Shown: positions 34,686 to 44,865, numbered from the stretch's first letter. The stretch: DNA of 64,000 nucleotides from Pararhodobacter sp. CCB-MM2 (GCF_001691415.1 NZ_LRRR01000005.1:62001-126000); one strand, 5' to 3'. A program made the numbers and translations. Notes: a model not told the origin generated them from the letters alone.

Positions 34686-35954
34686 ATGCTCGCTTCGCTT
34701 CTTGCCCCCGTGAAACGCCTGTCGATGAAAGCGGCGCTCGCCGTGGCTCTGGCCGGCAGTGTCACGCTGACCACGCCGATGACCCAGCCTGCGGGCGCGC
34801 AATCGATGTTCGCGGCGGCGCTCTATGTGAACGACGAAGCCATCACCAATTACGAGATCACGCAGAAGATGCGGTTCCTCGAATTCGTCGGCGCCAGCAA
34901 CGTTACGCGCGAATTGGCGATCGAACGCCTGATTGAGGATCGTCTGCAGGCGCAGGAAGTCGCCCGTCTTGGCGGTCGCCTAACGCCCGATCAGGTGCAG
35001 GCGGGCATGACCGAATTTGCCAGCCGCGCCAACCTGACGGCGGATGAGTTGATCGGCCGCATGCAGGCTGCCGGGATCGACCGCGAGACCTTTGAAAGCT
35101 TCATCCGCGCAGGCGTCGTCTGGCGCGAGCTGGTCCGCTCGCGTTATGGCTCGCAGATCTCCATTTCCGATGCGCAGATTAATCAGGCTCTGTCGGTGGA
35201 AGGCGTCCAGCCCTCGACCGAGGTGCTGATCTCCGAGATCTTCCTCCCCGCGGATCCCCAATTCGCCGAGCAGGTCCAGCGCATCATTCCGCAGATCCAG
35301 CGCATCCGCTCGGAGACCGAGTTCTCCAACGCCGCCCGTCAGGTCTCGGCGGCGCCCTCGGGTCCGTCCGGGGGTCGCGTCGACCGTTGGATCAATGTGC
35401 AGGCCATGCCGCCCGCAATTTCCGAGGCGATGGCCTCGGCGCCGATCGGCACGGTGCTTGGCCCGTTGGATATGCCGGGCGCCTATGCCTTCTTCCAGCT
35501 GCGGGCGCGTCGCGATTCCCGGCAGGTCCCGGCCGAGGCCGTGGAACTGACCTACCGCCGAGCGCTTCTGCCGGGCGGCCGTTCGGAGGCGAACCTCGCC
35601 TATCTCCAGCAGATCCGCGCCGGCGTCGATCAATGCAGCGATTTCCCGGCTTTGGTGCTGCGCTCGGTTCCCGGCTTGCCTGACAGCGCCGTCGAGGAAA
35701 TCACCGAGCGTCAGACCGCCATGGCCGCCGGCCTGCGCACGGAATTGGAGCGTCTGAACCCCGGCGAGATCAGCGCCAACATGGTCGACAATGGCAACCT
35801 CGTGCTGCTGATGCTGTGCACGCGCTCGGTTTCCGGCGAGACCGCCCCCTCGCGTGAGAACGTGCGGATGGGCCTGTTGAACCGGGCGCTTGAAGGTCAG
35901 GCGGCGCTTTACCTCGACCGCCTCCGTGCCGAGGCCGAGATCCGGTACCCGTGA
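34686..35954 (+). CDS. surA: SurA-like periplasmic peptidyl-prolyl isomerase/chaperone
   Basis: 422 residues with a signal peptide cleaved near QPAGAQS (~residue 39). The SurA N-terminal chaperone domain starts AALYVNDEAITNYEITQKM, followed by helices that grip outer-membrane protein clients. A divergent parvulin-like domain lies around 190-290 (LISEIFLPAD ... GPLDMPGAYAFFQL). Position directly after lptD and before pdxA matches the conserved lptD-surA-pdxA-rsmA order. Confidence 0.9.
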   Translation: MLASLLAPVKRLSMKAALAVALAGSVTLTTPMTQPAGAQSMFAAALYVNDEAITNYEITQKMRFLEFVGASNVTRELAIERLIEDRLQAQEVARLGGRLTPDQVQAGMTEFASRANLTADELIGRMQAAGIDRETFESFIRAGVVWRELVRSRYGSQISISDAQINQALSVEGVQPSTEVLISEIFLPADPQFAEQVQRIIPQIQRIRSETEFSNAARQVSAAPSGPSGGRVDRWINVQAMPPAISEAMASAPIGTVLGPLDMPGAYAFFQLRARRDSRQVPAEAVELTYRRALLPGGRSEANLAYLQQIRAGVDQCSDFPALVLRSVPGLPDSAVEEITERQTAMAAGLRTELERLNPGEISANMVDNGNLVLLMLCTRSVSGETAPSRENVRMGLLNRALEGQAALYLDRLRAEAEIRYP

Positions 35955-36922
35955 TGCCCGTATCGCCCGCGCCTTTGGCGGTCAGCTGTGGCGACCCCTC
36001 GGGCATCGGCCCGGAACTGGCCGCGAAGATCGCCGCTGCCGGGGACGCGCCGCCCTTCGTCTGGATCGGTGACCCGCGCCATCTGCCCGAGGGCACCCGC
36101 TGGCAACCCGTCGACCATCCGTCGCGCGCAATTGCACCGGGGGTCTTGTCCGTCCTGCCCCTGCCCTTCGCCGCCGAGGCCAAGCCCGGCCAGCCCGATC
36201 CCGCCAATGCCGCCGGCACCATCGCTTCGATCGAGAAGGCCGTGGCTTTGGTTCAGGGCGGCGATTGTTCGGCCTTGGTGACGGCGCCGATCAACAAGAA
36301 GGCGCTCAAGGACGGCGCCGGTTTCGCCTTCCCCGGTCACACCGAGTTCCTCGCCCATCTCGGCGGTGATTGCGACGTGGTGATGATGCTGGCCTGCCCT
36401 GAGCTGCGCGTGGTTCCGGCGACGATCCATATCGCCCTGTCCGAGGTTCCGGGCGCGTTGACCGAAGCCGGGCTGAAGCGCACGATCGAGATCACCCGCG
36501 ACGCGCTGATCCGTGACTTTGGCATCGTCGAGCCGAGGATCGCCGTCGCCGGGCTGAACCCGCATGCGGGCGAAGGCGGCGCGATGGGGCGTGAGGAACT
36601 GACCTTCATCGCCCCCTTGCTGGAGACGCTCCGCGTCGAGGGGATGACCCTGCTCGGCCCCCTCCCCGCCGATACGATGTTCCATGCAGCGGCACGCGCG
36701 CGCTATGACGCGGCGGTCTGCATGTACCACGATCAGGCGCTGATCCCGATCAAGACCATCGACTTCGCCGGCGGCGTGAACGTGACGCTGGGCCTGCCTT
36801 TCGTGCGCACCTCGCCCGACCACGGCACCGCCTATGACATCGCCGGTAAGGGAATAGCGGATGTGACCTCGATGCGGGCGGCGATGGCCATGGCCTGGGA
36901 CATGGCCTTGGCGCGCGCCTGA
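35954..36922 (+). CDS. pdxA: 4-hydroxythreonine-4-phosphate dehydrogenase
   Basis: 322 residues from ATG 35954, on the last base of the surA stop codon. NAD-dependent enzyme of pyridoxal-5'-phosphate synthesis. It has SCGDPSGIGPEL at the N-terminus, TAPINKKAL, FPGHTEFLA, the metal site MYHDQALIPIKT and HGTAYDIAGKG. Full length. Confidence 0.95.
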   Translation: MPVSPAPLAVSCGDPSGIGPELAAKIAAAGDAPPFVWIGDPRHLPEGTRWQPVDHPSRAIAPGVLSVLPLPFAAEAKPGQPDPANAAGTIASIEKAVALVQGGDCSALVTAPINKKALKDGAGFAFPGHTEFLAHLGGDCDVVMMLACPELRVVPATIHIALSEVPGALTEAGLKRTIEITRDALIRDFGIVEPRIAVAGLNPHAGEGGAMGREELTFIAPLLETLRVEGMTLLGPLPADTMFHAAARARYDAAVCMYHDQALIPIKTIDFAGGVNVTLGLPFVRTSPDHGTAYDIAGKGIADVTSMRAAMAMAWDMALARA

Positions 36923-36949
36923 GCGCGATGTGGCGCATCGCCCCTCGGG

Positions 36950-37555
36950 TCAGGTGAAATCCGTCGCGGACAGGCGCCCCGCCTGCAGGAGATGCTGCAG
37001 GGTATAGGCCACGCAGAGCGCATCATCGAGCCCGTCGTGGCCCCGCAACGGCGGGTGATCCACCTCGAAATACGCCGCCAAGGTGTTCGACCGCGTCTTG
37101 TGCACATCCTCCAGCGGCATCCCGGCTGCCAACAGCAAATCGCAAGCGTTTCGGAACCGTGCCGGCCCCATCGGCGGCGCGAGCCCGGCGATCCAGCAAC
37201 TCACCGCGATCATGTTCAGCTCGTCCTTGCCCCAGGACCACAGGCTGGCCCCGTCCGAGAAGGCATCGAGGCGGGCCAAGGCCTCTGATAGCTCCAGCCC
37301 TTCGGCCTGCAGGATGTCTTCGGTTATGCCGGTCAGCCGGATGAACAGCGGGTCCAGCGCCAGCCGTTCTCCCTGACGCCCGCGCGGAAGGACGTAGAGC
37401 CGCAGCGTCTCCTCGATCTCGCCACTCTCGGTCGAAAGGCGGACCGCGCCGATCTGGGCGATGACGGGGTCGGGGTCCGTGGGGCCGTTCCAGAAGCGCA
37501 TGGGCGCGCCGGGCGCTGTCAGGAACTCGCAATCGTAAATCACACAAGGGGACAT
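36950..37555 (-). CDS. DnaQ-like DEDDh 3'-5' exonuclease
   Basis: 201 residues. Exonuclease motif I is VIYDCEF (Asp and Glu), with a WSWGKDELNM segment mid-protein and the C-terminal GHDGLDDALCVAY motif carrying the catalytic His and Asp. It is convergent with pdxA and divergent from rsmA, so it interrupts the lptD-surA-pdxA-rsmA run on the opposite strand. Small soluble enzyme acting on nucleic acid 3' ends; the specific substrate cannot be told. Confidence 0.85.
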   Translation of the reverse strand: MSPCVIYDCEFLTAPGAPMRFWNGPTDPDPVIAQIGAVRLSTESGEIEETLRLYVLPRGRQGERLALDPLFIRLTGITEDILQAEGLELSEALARLDAFSDGASLWSWGKDELNMIAVSCWIAGLAPPMGPARFRNACDLLLAAGMPLEDVHKTRSNTLAAYFEVDHPPLRGHDGLDDALCVAYTLQHLLQAGRLSATDFT

Positions 37556-37646
37556 CGGGAACCTCCTGCAGGAAACCTAGCATGCCACGCCGCCTTGCCC
37601 AGCCATTCCCCTTGCCTTGCGCCGGATTTTGCCGCATCCGCAGGAC

Positions 37647-38495
37647 ATGGCCCAGATCGACAATCTCCCCCCCCTGCGCGAGGTGATCGCGACCCACGAC
37701 CTTCAAGCGAAGAAGTCGCTGGGGCAGAACTTCCTGCTGGACCTGAACCTCACCGCCCGGATCGCGCGGGCTGCCGGCGATCTTCCCGGCTCGGACGTGC
37801 TGGAGGTTGGCCCCGGCCCCGGGGGCCTGACACGTGGCCTTCTGGCCGAGGGTGCGCGCCGCGTGCTGGCGATCGAGAAGGATGCGCGCTGCCTGCCCGC
37901 CTTGGCCGAGATCGCCGCCGCCTATCCCGGCAAGCTGGAGGTCATCAATGCCGACGCGTTGGAGATCAACCCGCTCGATCACCTGACGCCGCCGATCAAG
38001 GTGGTGGCCAACCTGCCCTACAACGTCGGCACCGAGCTTCTGGTGCGCTGGCTCACGCCCGAGGTCTGGCCGCCGGTCTGGTCCACGCTGACGCTGATGT
38101 TCCAGAAAGAAGTGGCCGAGCGCATCGTCGCCAAGCCCGGCTCCAAGGCCTATGGACGCCTCGCGCTGCTGGCACAATGGCGCTGCGAGGCGAAGATCGT
38201 GCTGACCCTGCCGCCCGGCGCCTTCACCCCGCCGCCGAAGATCGACTCGGCCGTGGTGCATCTGAAGGCCCTGCCCGAACCCCGCTTCCCCGCCCCTGCC
38301 AAGCAGCTGGAGCGCGTGGTCGCCGCCGCCTTCAACCAACGGCGCAAGATGCTGCGCGCGGCCCTGAAGGGCCTCGACAAGAACATCGAGGCGCGGCTGG
38401 AGCGCCTCGGCATCGCGCCGACCGCACGGGCCGAGGAAATCGGGCTGGAAGACTTCTGCGCGCTGGCGCGCGACCTGCAGCAGAACCGCCCCTGA
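37647..38495 (+). CDS. rsmA: 16S rRNA dimethyladenosine transferase
   Basis: 282 residues from ATG 37647, after a CAGGA sequence. Dimethylates two adjacent adenosines in the 3' helix of 16S r[19 protein letters not shown], the SAM motif [11 protein letters not shown], the acceptor site [11 protein letters not shown] and [12 protein letters not shown] are all present. Intact and of standard length. Confidence 0.96.
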   Translation: MAQIDNLPPLREVIATHDLQAKKSLGQNFLLDLNLTARIARAAGDLPGSDVLEVGPGPGGLTRGLLAEGARRVLAIEKDARCLPALAEIAAAYPGKLEVINADALEINPLDHLTPPIKVVANLPYNVGTELLVRWLTPEVWPPVWSTLTLMFQKEVAERIVAKPGSKAYGRLALLAQWRCEAKIVLTLPPGAFTPPPKIDSAVVHLKALPEPRFPAPAKQLERVVAAAFNQRRKMLRAALKGLDKNIEARLERLGIAPTARAEEIGLEDFCALARDLQQNRP

Positions 38496-38750
38496 CGGCG
38501 ACAGGCCCGTAAGCCCGTGATTCTGATCCTTGACATGACTGGCCCATGGCAAGGAATTCTTAACGTTTCCTGAACGACCTTCCCCGATTGTTGCGGGATG
38601 AGCGGTTTCGATCGCGCATAACGTGTAAACACTGCGCCTCTTGCCCTGTCTGCGCCACATTCCTCCGGACTCGCGCCGCATTTAGGACACCCCGTGGCAT
38701 TAGCCTGACAATCGAGTCCTCTTGTCCGGGCTCTGCTGACAGGTGACCCG
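38496..38750. other. Promoter region of the Tad-like surface genes
   Basis: About 255 bp with lower GC than its surroundings. I see no gene here; it should contain the promoter of the three-gene TadG/TadE cluster. Confidence 0.4.
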
Positions 38751-40055
38751 ATGCTGCCCTCATTCCGGCCCCGTACCAAGACCGTCCAGATGCCGCGCCT
38801 GCCGGTAGATAGTGGCGTGGCCAAACGGGCCGGGCGTCGCTATCTGCACCGCTTCGCGCGGGACGAGGACGGCACTCTGGTCGTGTTCAGCCTGTTCATC
38901 TTCCTGGCCATGCTGATGTTCGGCGGCCTCGCCGTCGACATGATCCGCTACGAGAACGAGCGCATCCGCATGCAAAGCGCCGCCGACCGCGCGGTGCTGG
39001 CGGCGACCATGCTGCGCGACAACGAAGGCTCCGCCACGCCCGAGCAGATCCTGCAGGCCTATTTCGCGGCCGAGGGATTGTCGGACCAACTGGGCGACCA
39101 CTACCGGATCGAGGAAGACGACGAGAACGGGCGCGTGATCACCGTCTATCCGGCGGCCACCGTGCCCTCGCTGTTCATGCAGCTTCTGGGCATCGACAGC
39201 TTCGCCATGACCACCCCCGCCCAAGCGGCCGAGACCATCGAAGGCGGCCCGGATGTGGAGCTGGTGATGGTGCTCGACGTCTCAGGCTCGATGAACGGTC
39301 AGCAGAAGCTCGGTGCGATGCAGACAGCGGCGGTGAACCTGACCAGCACGCTCCTGAACGACGCCGATGAGATCGGCGATGTCGGCATCACGCTGGTGCC
39401 CTATGACACCTATGTCCTGCCGCCTCCCGGCTTCCTGAACTTCTTCTCCAACGCGGCCGGCAATGGCGCCTGCAACGACTGGCTGCTGTGGACCCAGATC
39501 ACCAGTTCGCTCAACCTGCTGACCAACCGGCGCAACTGCGACACCGCAACCTGGCGGACCGTACGCCCCTACGTCAGCGACGCCACTCTGGCCGAGACCT
39601 ATATCAACGACCTGCGCGCGGCCGGCACGACCTCGATCGACCTTGGCATCCGCTATGGCGCGCTGTTCTTCGACCCGACGATCCGACCGGCCATCAGCCA
39701 GCTGATCGCCAATGGCGACATCGACCCCGCGTTCGAAGGCCGTCCCTACGACTGGACCGAGCCCAACGTTGTCCGCGCGCTGATCCTGCTGACCGACGGC
39801 ACCAATTGCTGCGGCGAGCGTTTCGGCACGCTGATCCAGGACGCCAACACCCTCGCGGTCTGTCAGGCGCTGAAGGATCAGGGCGTGTTGATCTATGCCA
39901 TCGCCTATCAGGCCCCGACGGCCAGTGCGGCGCTGATGCAGGGCTGCGCCTCCTCGGCCAACCATTTTTACAACACCTCGGCCGATGAGATCATCTCGGT
40001 CTTCGAAGGCATCACCGCCTCGATCCAGACCCAGGCGCTGAGGCTGACGCTATGA
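38751..40055 (+). CDS. TadG-like pseudopilin-associated protein with von Willebrand A domain
   Basis: 434 residues. The N-terminal region has the Tad/Flp membrane anchor GTLVVFSLFIFLAMLMFGGL, followed by a secreted part. A von Willebrand factor A domain starts near residue 165, with the MIDAS motif VLDVSGSMNGQ and ALILLTDGTNCCG. This matches TadG proteins of tight-adherence pilus systems, which are anchored in the inner membrane and extend into the periplasm. First of three overlapping genes. No pilin, TadA ATPase or secretin gene is in the window. Confidence 0.88.
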   Translation: MLPSFRPRTKTVQMPRLPVDSGVAKRAGRRYLHRFARDEDGTLVVFSLFIFLAMLMFGGLAVDMIRYENERIRMQSAADRAVLAATMLRDNEGSATPEQILQAYFAAEGLSDQLGDHYRIEEDDENGRVITVYPAATVPSLFMQLLGIDSFAMTTPAQAAETIEGGPDVELVMVLDVSGSMNGQQKLGAMQTAAVNLTSTLLNDADEIGDVGITLVPYDTYVLPPPGFLNFFSNAAGNGACNDWLLWTQITSSLNLLTNRRNCDTATWRTVRPYVSDATLAETYINDLRAAGTTSIDLGIRYGALFFDPTIRPAISQLIANGDIDPAFEGRPYDWTEPNVVRALILLTDGTNCCGERFGTLIQDANTLAVCQALKDQGVLIYAIAYQAPTASAALMQGCASSANHFYNTSADEIISVFEGITASIQTQALRLTL

Positions 40056-40588
40056 CCCTGATCCGGCGCGCCCTTCATCGCTTCCGGCAGTCGCAGGCGG
40101 GCTCGGTCACGGTCGAGTTCGTCATCTGCGTTCCGTTGGTGCTGGCCTTCCTGTTCTCGGCTGCCGACTACGGCATGGTGATGATCCGAAAGGTGTTCCT
40201 CGACCGGGCGGTCGACATCGCCGTGCGGCAGGTCCGTCTGGGCAACGTGAATGCCACGCAATACGACGCCTTCCGCCAGATGATCTGCGACAACACCTTC
40301 CTGATCGCCGATTGCGTGAATGCCATGGCCGTCGAGCTGCGGCCCGTCGACACGATCACCTGGTCCGGCCTCGACGACCCGGCGCAATGCGTCAACCGCT
40401 CGGCCGACATCGCGCCCGTGACCGCCTTCGTTCCCGGCGGCGTCGCGCAGGAGCTGATGCTGATCCGCGTCTGCGCGGTGGTCGATCCCTTCATTTCCAT
40501 GACCGGCCTCGTGCTGGGCATGCCGGACGACGGCTCGGGCGGGTTCTTCCTCGTCTCCCGCGCCGCCTTCGCCAACGAACCCGCATGA
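40052..40588 (+). CDS. TadE-like pilus assembly protein
   Basis: 178 residues. N-terminal TadE motif GSVTVEFVICVPLVLAFLFS with the conserved Glu that marks prepilin-peptidase-processed pseudopilins, then a periplasmic tail. The start overlaps the TadG stop and its stop overlaps the start of the third gene (ATGA in both cases), so all three are translated as a unit. Confidence 0.88.
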   Translation: MTLIRRALHRFRQSQAGSVTVEFVICVPLVLAFLFSAADYGMVMIRKVFLDRAVDIAVRQVRLGNVNATQYDAFRQMICDNTFLIADCVNAMAVELRPVDTITWSGLDDPAQCVNRSADIAPVTAFVPGGVAQELMLIRVCAVVDPFISMTGLVLGMPDDGSGGFFLVSRAAFANEPA

Positions 40589-42438
40589 GGCCCGCCATGG
40601 CAACGCTCCGCGACGAACTGCAGACCCGCCTCGCCCACGCCCGTCACACGGCGGGGGCTCTGGGCCGTCACTTCAGCCGCGATGGCCGGGGGTCGGTCTC
40701 GCTGGAGCTGGTGCTGGTCCTGCCGCTGCTGCTGTGGGCGCTGGTCGCCACGGTCATCTTCTATGAGGGCTATCAGGCGCGCTATCACGCCCAGATGGCC
40801 GCGCAGACCGTCGCCGACATCATGTCGCGCGAAACCAACCTGTTCACCGCGAATTACGTGGAAGGGCTGAACGACGTCTTCGATTTCCTCGCGGATTCGA
40901 ACTACGACACCCGGCTGCGCGTCTCCTCGGTGATCTGGGATTCCACCAACGAGCGGAACCGCCTGCAATGGTCCTACGGCACACGGAACCTGACCGAGCT
41001 GCCCGAGGCCACCTTCCAATACCTCGCCGACGGCGATTACGAAGGCCTGTTGGCCGAGTTCGGCGAGGATGAGAGCTTCTCCTTCGCCTCTGCCGCCGCG
41101 CAGGCGCCCGTCGATGACCTCGCCGACCGTATCCCGCCCGTCCTGCCGGGCGAGGCGCTGCTGGTCGTCGAGGCCTTCTCGCTTTGGGAACCTTTCGCCG
41201 CGGTCGGCATCGGCCAGCTGCGCTTTGCCCCGGTAGTCGTCGTGCGCCCGCGCTTCGCCCCCTGGATCAACTTCGATGGCATCGAGACCGTCTTCCCGGA
41301 AACCGATTACGAGGTCGCCTGGACCGGATCCGGCAACGACACCCTGCCCGACATCACCGAACCCGACCCCGACCCCACGCCCTCGGGCCAGGTCAGTGCC
41401 TTCACCTTCGACGACGGCGTGACGACTGGCCTGTCGCGGACGACCGTGACCAGCGGTGGCCCCTCGGGCTCGTACCTCGGGCCGTTCGGCGGCGAGACCT
41501 GGGCCACGCCGGTTACCCTTCCGGTCAGCCTGTCGGCGGCGAACATGAACGTCACCATCGCCTTCGACCTCTTGGTCATCGACAGCTGGGACGGCTACGA
41601 TGCCAGCTGGGCCGCGCAACCGGGCGACAGCTTCCAGATCCAGTTGAGCGGCACGCCAATCACGCATGAGACCTTCGAGGTCTGGAAACGCGCGCCCTTC
41701 GGCAACAACCGCGTCGCGGCGGGCTATTATCAGGGCGGCACATACCGTGTGACCACCTCGCTGGTGCAGTCGGACAGCAACATCATGGGCGACTGGTACA
41801 ACGACCAGATCTGGCATGTCGTGGTCACGCTGAACAATGCGCCGCAGAACTTCACGCTGGGTCTCTCCGCCTCGCTGAACGAATCTCTCACGAATGAAAG
41901 CTGGGGCGTCGACAACCTGACCGTGACGGCCTCGGGCAGCGGCACCGCCGCGCCTTTCACCCCGAACGCGGCGACCCGTAACGGCACCTATCCGCAAACG
42001 CGCTTCCCGCGCTATCTGGGCTGCCCGGAATACCGCAACCCGGCGCCGTGGATGACGATGACGCGCGGCGACCTGTCCACCGGCGTCACCATGCGCCGTC
42101 AGATCGGCGGCACGACCTACCTCGGGAACTGCGGCGGTGGCTGGGGCTTCTTCAACGCGGCGCCGCATATGGTGCTGAACTACGACAGCCAGAGCATCAG
42201 TTCGACGACCTCGGGCCTGCAGTTCCGCATGGACGACGGCAACAACGGCTACAGCTGCGACTCGGTGCTGGTGGTGCGGGATCCCAACGGCCAGTGGTAC
42301 TTCAACGACGACTACACCGGCTGGAACGCGGGCCTGCAGATCACCAATGCGCCCACGGGCCAGTGGGTGGTGTTCCTTGGCACCTATAACAACGGTACCT
42401 GCGACTCGACCCTGACCATCAACCAGTTCCAGCGTTGA
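40585..42438 (+). CDS. TadE-like protein with a large C-terminal extension
   Basis: 617 residues. Residues up to ~70 repeat the TadE pattern (GSVSLELVLVLPLLLWALVA). Unlike normal TadE proteins (~150-200 aa) it continues for ~400 residues. A Pro/Asp-rich linker (EPDPDPTPSG) leads to a beta-rich lectin/LamG-like region (FTFDDGVTTGLS ... WGVDNLTVTAS). A second beta-rich domain with paired cysteines and Asp/Asn clusters (MDDGNNGYSCD ... YNNGTCDSTLTI) may bind calcium. It may display an adhesive domain on the Tad apparatus. The C-terminal assignments are by appearance only. Confidence 0.78.
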   Translation: MRPAMATLRDELQTRLAHARHTAGALGRHFSRDGRGSVSLELVLVLPLLLWALVATVIFYEGYQARYHAQMAAQTVADIMSRETNLFTANYVEGLNDVFDFLADSNYDTRLRVSSVIWDSTNERNRLQWSYGTRNLTELPEATFQYLADGDYEGLLAEFGEDESFSFASAAAQAPVDDLADRIPPVLPGEALLVVEAFSLWEPFAAVGIGQLRFAPVVVVRPRFAPWINFDGIETVFPETDYEVAWTGSGNDTLPDITEPDPDPTPSGQVSAFTFDDGVTTGLSRTTVTSGGPSGSYLGPFGGETWATPVTLPVSLSAANMNVTIAFDLLVIDSWDGYDASWAAQPGDSFQIQLSGTPITHETFEVWKRAPFGNNRVAAGYYQGGTYRVTTSLVQSDSNIMGDWYNDQIWHVVVTLNNAPQNFTLGLSASLNESLTNESWGVDNLTVTASGSGTAAPFTPNAATRNGTYPQTRFPRYLGCPEYRNPAPWMTMTRGDLSTGVTMRRQIGGTTYLGNCGGGWGFFNAAPHMVLNYDSQSISSTTSGLQFRMDDGNNGYSCDSVLVVRDPNGQWYFNDDYTGWNAGLQITNAPTGQWVVFLGTYNNGTCDSTLTINQFQR

Positions 42439-42462
42439 CGCTAATCGGACCCGGCGCGTGGT

Positions 42463-43056
42463 TTATTCCCGCGCGCCGGCGGTCCTGAGCACCATCCCGG
42501 CATAAAGATCCTCGACCCGCTCCCGCGACAGGCGCCCGCCTTCGCGGAACCAGGTGTTGACGCCGGTCAGCATGGCAATGATCGCCATGGCTGCCAGCTT
42601 CGGGTCTTCCAGCTGCAGAGCGCCGGCTTCGCGTCCCTCGCGCAGGATGGTCTCCAACGCGGTCTCGTAGCGTTTGCGCAGGGCCTCGACGCGGGCGAAA
42701 TTCTCGGGCGTGAGGTTGCGCAACTCGTTGTAGGCGATGAAGATTTCATCCGCCCGCTCGGCATGAAAGCGCATGTGGAACCGCGCAAACTGCTCCAGCC
42801 GCGACGGGGCGTCGCCGGCCAGGGCCTCGGCCTCCCACGCCATGAGCAACGCCTCCAGATGATCGGTCATCAGATCGCACAGCAGGCTCTGTTTGTCCGC
42901 GGTGTAGAGATACAGCGCCCCGGCCTGCACCCCGATCTCGGCCGCGATCTGGCGCATCGACACCGCGGCATAGCCCTGCCGGGCGAACAGCCTGAGCGCC
43001 GCCTCGCGCAGCCGCGGGCCGGTGATGTCAGAGCGAGAGCCGGGTTTTCGAGCCAT
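42463..43056 (-). CDS. TetR/AcrR family transcriptional regulator
   Basis: 197 residues. The N-terminal helix-turn-helix REAALRLFARQGYAAVSMRQIAAEIGVQAGALYLY is typical (the recognition helix follows GVQAGALY). The C-terminal helical ligand domain resembles TetR regulators of fatty acid or acyl-CoA metabolism, but the ligand is not predictable. Divergent from the small lipoprotein gene and convergent with the TadE-like gene. Confidence 0.9.
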   Translation of the reverse strand: MARKPGSRSDITGPRLREAALRLFARQGYAAVSMRQIAAEIGVQAGALYLYTADKQSLLCDLMTDHLEALLMAWEAEALAGDAPSRLEQFARFHMRFHAERADEIFIAYNELRNLTPENFARVEALRKRYETALETILREGREAGALQLEDPKLAAMAIIAMLTGVNTWFREGGRLSRERVEDLYAGMVLRTAGARE

Positions 43057-43178
43057 GGGGCATTGTCACTGAACGGGCGTTCAATTCAACCCCGGATGCG
43101 CAGGGCCCCGCCTTGCATTCGCGCTTCACAGCCTGCCGGGCGCTTGCTAAATTGCCGCCATCCAACGGAAGTTCTGCC

Positions 43179-43466
43179 ATGCGCCCCATCGCCCTGCCCC
43201 TCACCCTTGCCGCGCTTCTGGCGCTGAGCGCGTGTGGCACGGTGGCCTCGGATGCGCCGGCGCTTCTCAGCGGGCCCGAGATCGCGGCCCGCACCGCCGG
43301 TGCCGCCGACAGCGCGCGGGGCCAGCAAGCGGCGGATGAGCTGGCGTGGCGCGCCCAAAACCTGCGCGCGCGCGCGGCCCAACTGCGCCGGGCCGGCACC
43401 ACGACGACGGCCGAGGACGAGGAATTGCTGCGCCGCGCCCGCGCGCTTCAGGCCCAGCAAGGCTGA
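43179..43466 (+). CDS. Small lipoprotein
   Basis: 95 residues starting at MRPIALP. The lipobox LLALSAC places the lipidated cysteine near residue 20. The mature part is a short Ala/Arg/Glu-rich helix (ADELAWRAQNLRARAAQLR) that may form a coiled coil. Upstream frame extension is not supported. Function unknown; possible envelope-associated role. Confidence 0.7.
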   Translation: MRPIALPLTLAALLALSACGTVASDAPALLSGPEIAARTAGAADSARGQQAADELAWRAQNLRARAAQLRRAGTTTTAEDEELLRRARALQAQQG

Positions 43467-43572
43467 CGCGCCGCGCCCCGGACACATCCGCGCATTGCAC
43501 TGACGCGACCGGTCAGCTAATCCAAGCCGGACGCCCCCGACAGGCCGGGGGCCGGGAATGTCGGAGCTTTCT

Positions 43573-44859
43573 ATGACCTCGCCTCTTCGTCTTGGTATCG
43601 CCGGTCTCGGGACGGTCGGCATCGGTGTGGTCAAGATCGTCCAGACCCATGCCGAGCTGATCGCCAAACGCGGCGGCCGCCCGATCGAGATCGTCGCTGT
43701 CAGCGCCAACTCGCGCTCGAAGAAACGCAGCGCAGATGTGTCGGCCTACGATTGGGAGGACGATCCTGTCGAGCTGGGCCGGCGCACCGATATCGACGTC
43801 GTGCTGGAGCTGATGGGCGGAGAGAACGGCGCGGCCAAGGCGCTGGTGCAGACCGCGCTGAAGAACGGCAAGGACGTGGTGACTGCCAACAAGGCGCTGC
43901 TGGCGCGTCACGGCACGGAACTGGCCCGTCTGGCCGAGGCCAATGGCCGCTCGCTGCGCTTCGAAGCCGCCGTCGCGGGTGGTATCCCGGTGATCAAGGC
44001 CCTGACCGAGGGCCTCGCCGGCAACCAGATCAAGCGCGTCATGGGCGTGATGAACGGCACCTGCAACTACATCCTGACGCGGATGGAATCGGCGGGCCTG
44101 CCCTATGACGAGGTCTTCGAAGAGGCCCGCAAGCTGGGCTATCTGGAGGCCGATCCGAACCTCGACGTCGGCGGCATCGATGCAGGCCACAAGCTGAGCC
44201 TGCTGTCCGCCATCGCCTTCGGCACCGAGGTCGATTTCGACAATGTCGTGCTGCAGGGCATCGGTTCGATCTCGATCGACGATATCCGGCTGGCTCGCGA
44301 CATGGGCTATTCGATCAAGCTGCTGGGCGTCTCGCAGATGACCGGCCGCGGGCTGGAACAACGCATGACCCCTTGCCTTGTGCCGGAAACCCATCCGCTG
44401 GGGCAGCTTCAGGGCGGCACGAACATGGTGGTGATCGAGGGCGACATGGTCGGCCAGATCGTCCTGCGCGGCGCCGGTGCCGGCGAGGGCCCGACCGCCA
44501 GCGCCGTGATGGGCGACGTTCTGGACATCGCGCGCGGCTTCCGCCTGCCGGTCTTCGGCCAGCCGGCCGAGGGGCTGACCGATGCTCCGCCCGCCGTGGT
44601 TTCCGCCGGGGCGCCGTGGTATCTGCGCATGACGCTGCTCGACAAGCCGGGCGCGCTGGCCAAGATCGCCACGCTGTTGGGCGAGAGCGGCATCTCCATC
44701 GCCCGCATGCGCCAATATTCGCATGATGGCACGGATGCGCCGGTGCTGATCGTGACGCACAAGGCCTCGTCCGACGACATCGCCTTCGCGCTGGAGAAAT
44801 TCGCCGCGACCGGTGTCGTGGTGGGCGAGCCTGTGGCGATGCGCATCGAAGAAGTCTGA
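43573..44859 (+). CDS. hom: Homoserine dehydrogenase
   Basis: 428 residues from ATG 43573, which has GGAG seven bases upstream; ATG 43558 is the longer alternative. Reduces aspartate semialdehyde to homoserine for threonine and methionine synthesis. N-terminal NAD(P) motif GIAGLGTVGIGVV, catalytic-domain segments KDVVTANKALLA and GGIPVIKAL, and MNGTCNYIL. A C-terminal ACT domain (LLDKPGALAKIATLL) is probably for feedback by threonine. Confidence 0.95.
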   Translation: MTSPLRLGIAGLGTVGIGVVKIVQTHAELIAKRGGRPIEIVAVSANSRSKKRSADVSAYDWEDDPVELGRRTDIDVVLELMGGENGAAKALVQTALKNGKDVVTANKALLARHGTELARLAEANGRSLRFEAAVAGGIPVIKALTEGLAGNQIKRVMGVMNGTCNYILTRMESAGLPYDEVFEEARKLGYLEADPNLDVGGIDAGHKLSLLSAIAFGTEVDFDNVVLQGIGSISIDDIRLARDMGYSIKLLGVSQMTGRGLEQRMTPCLVPETHPLGQLQGGTNMVVIEGDMVGQIVLRGAGAGEGPTASAVMGDVLDIARGFRLPVFGQPAEGLTDAPPAVVSAGAPWYLRMTLLDKPGALAKIATLLGESGISIARMRQYSHDGTDAPVLIVTHKASSDDIAFALEKFAATGVVVGEPVAMRIEEV

Positions 44860-44865
44860 GCGACA

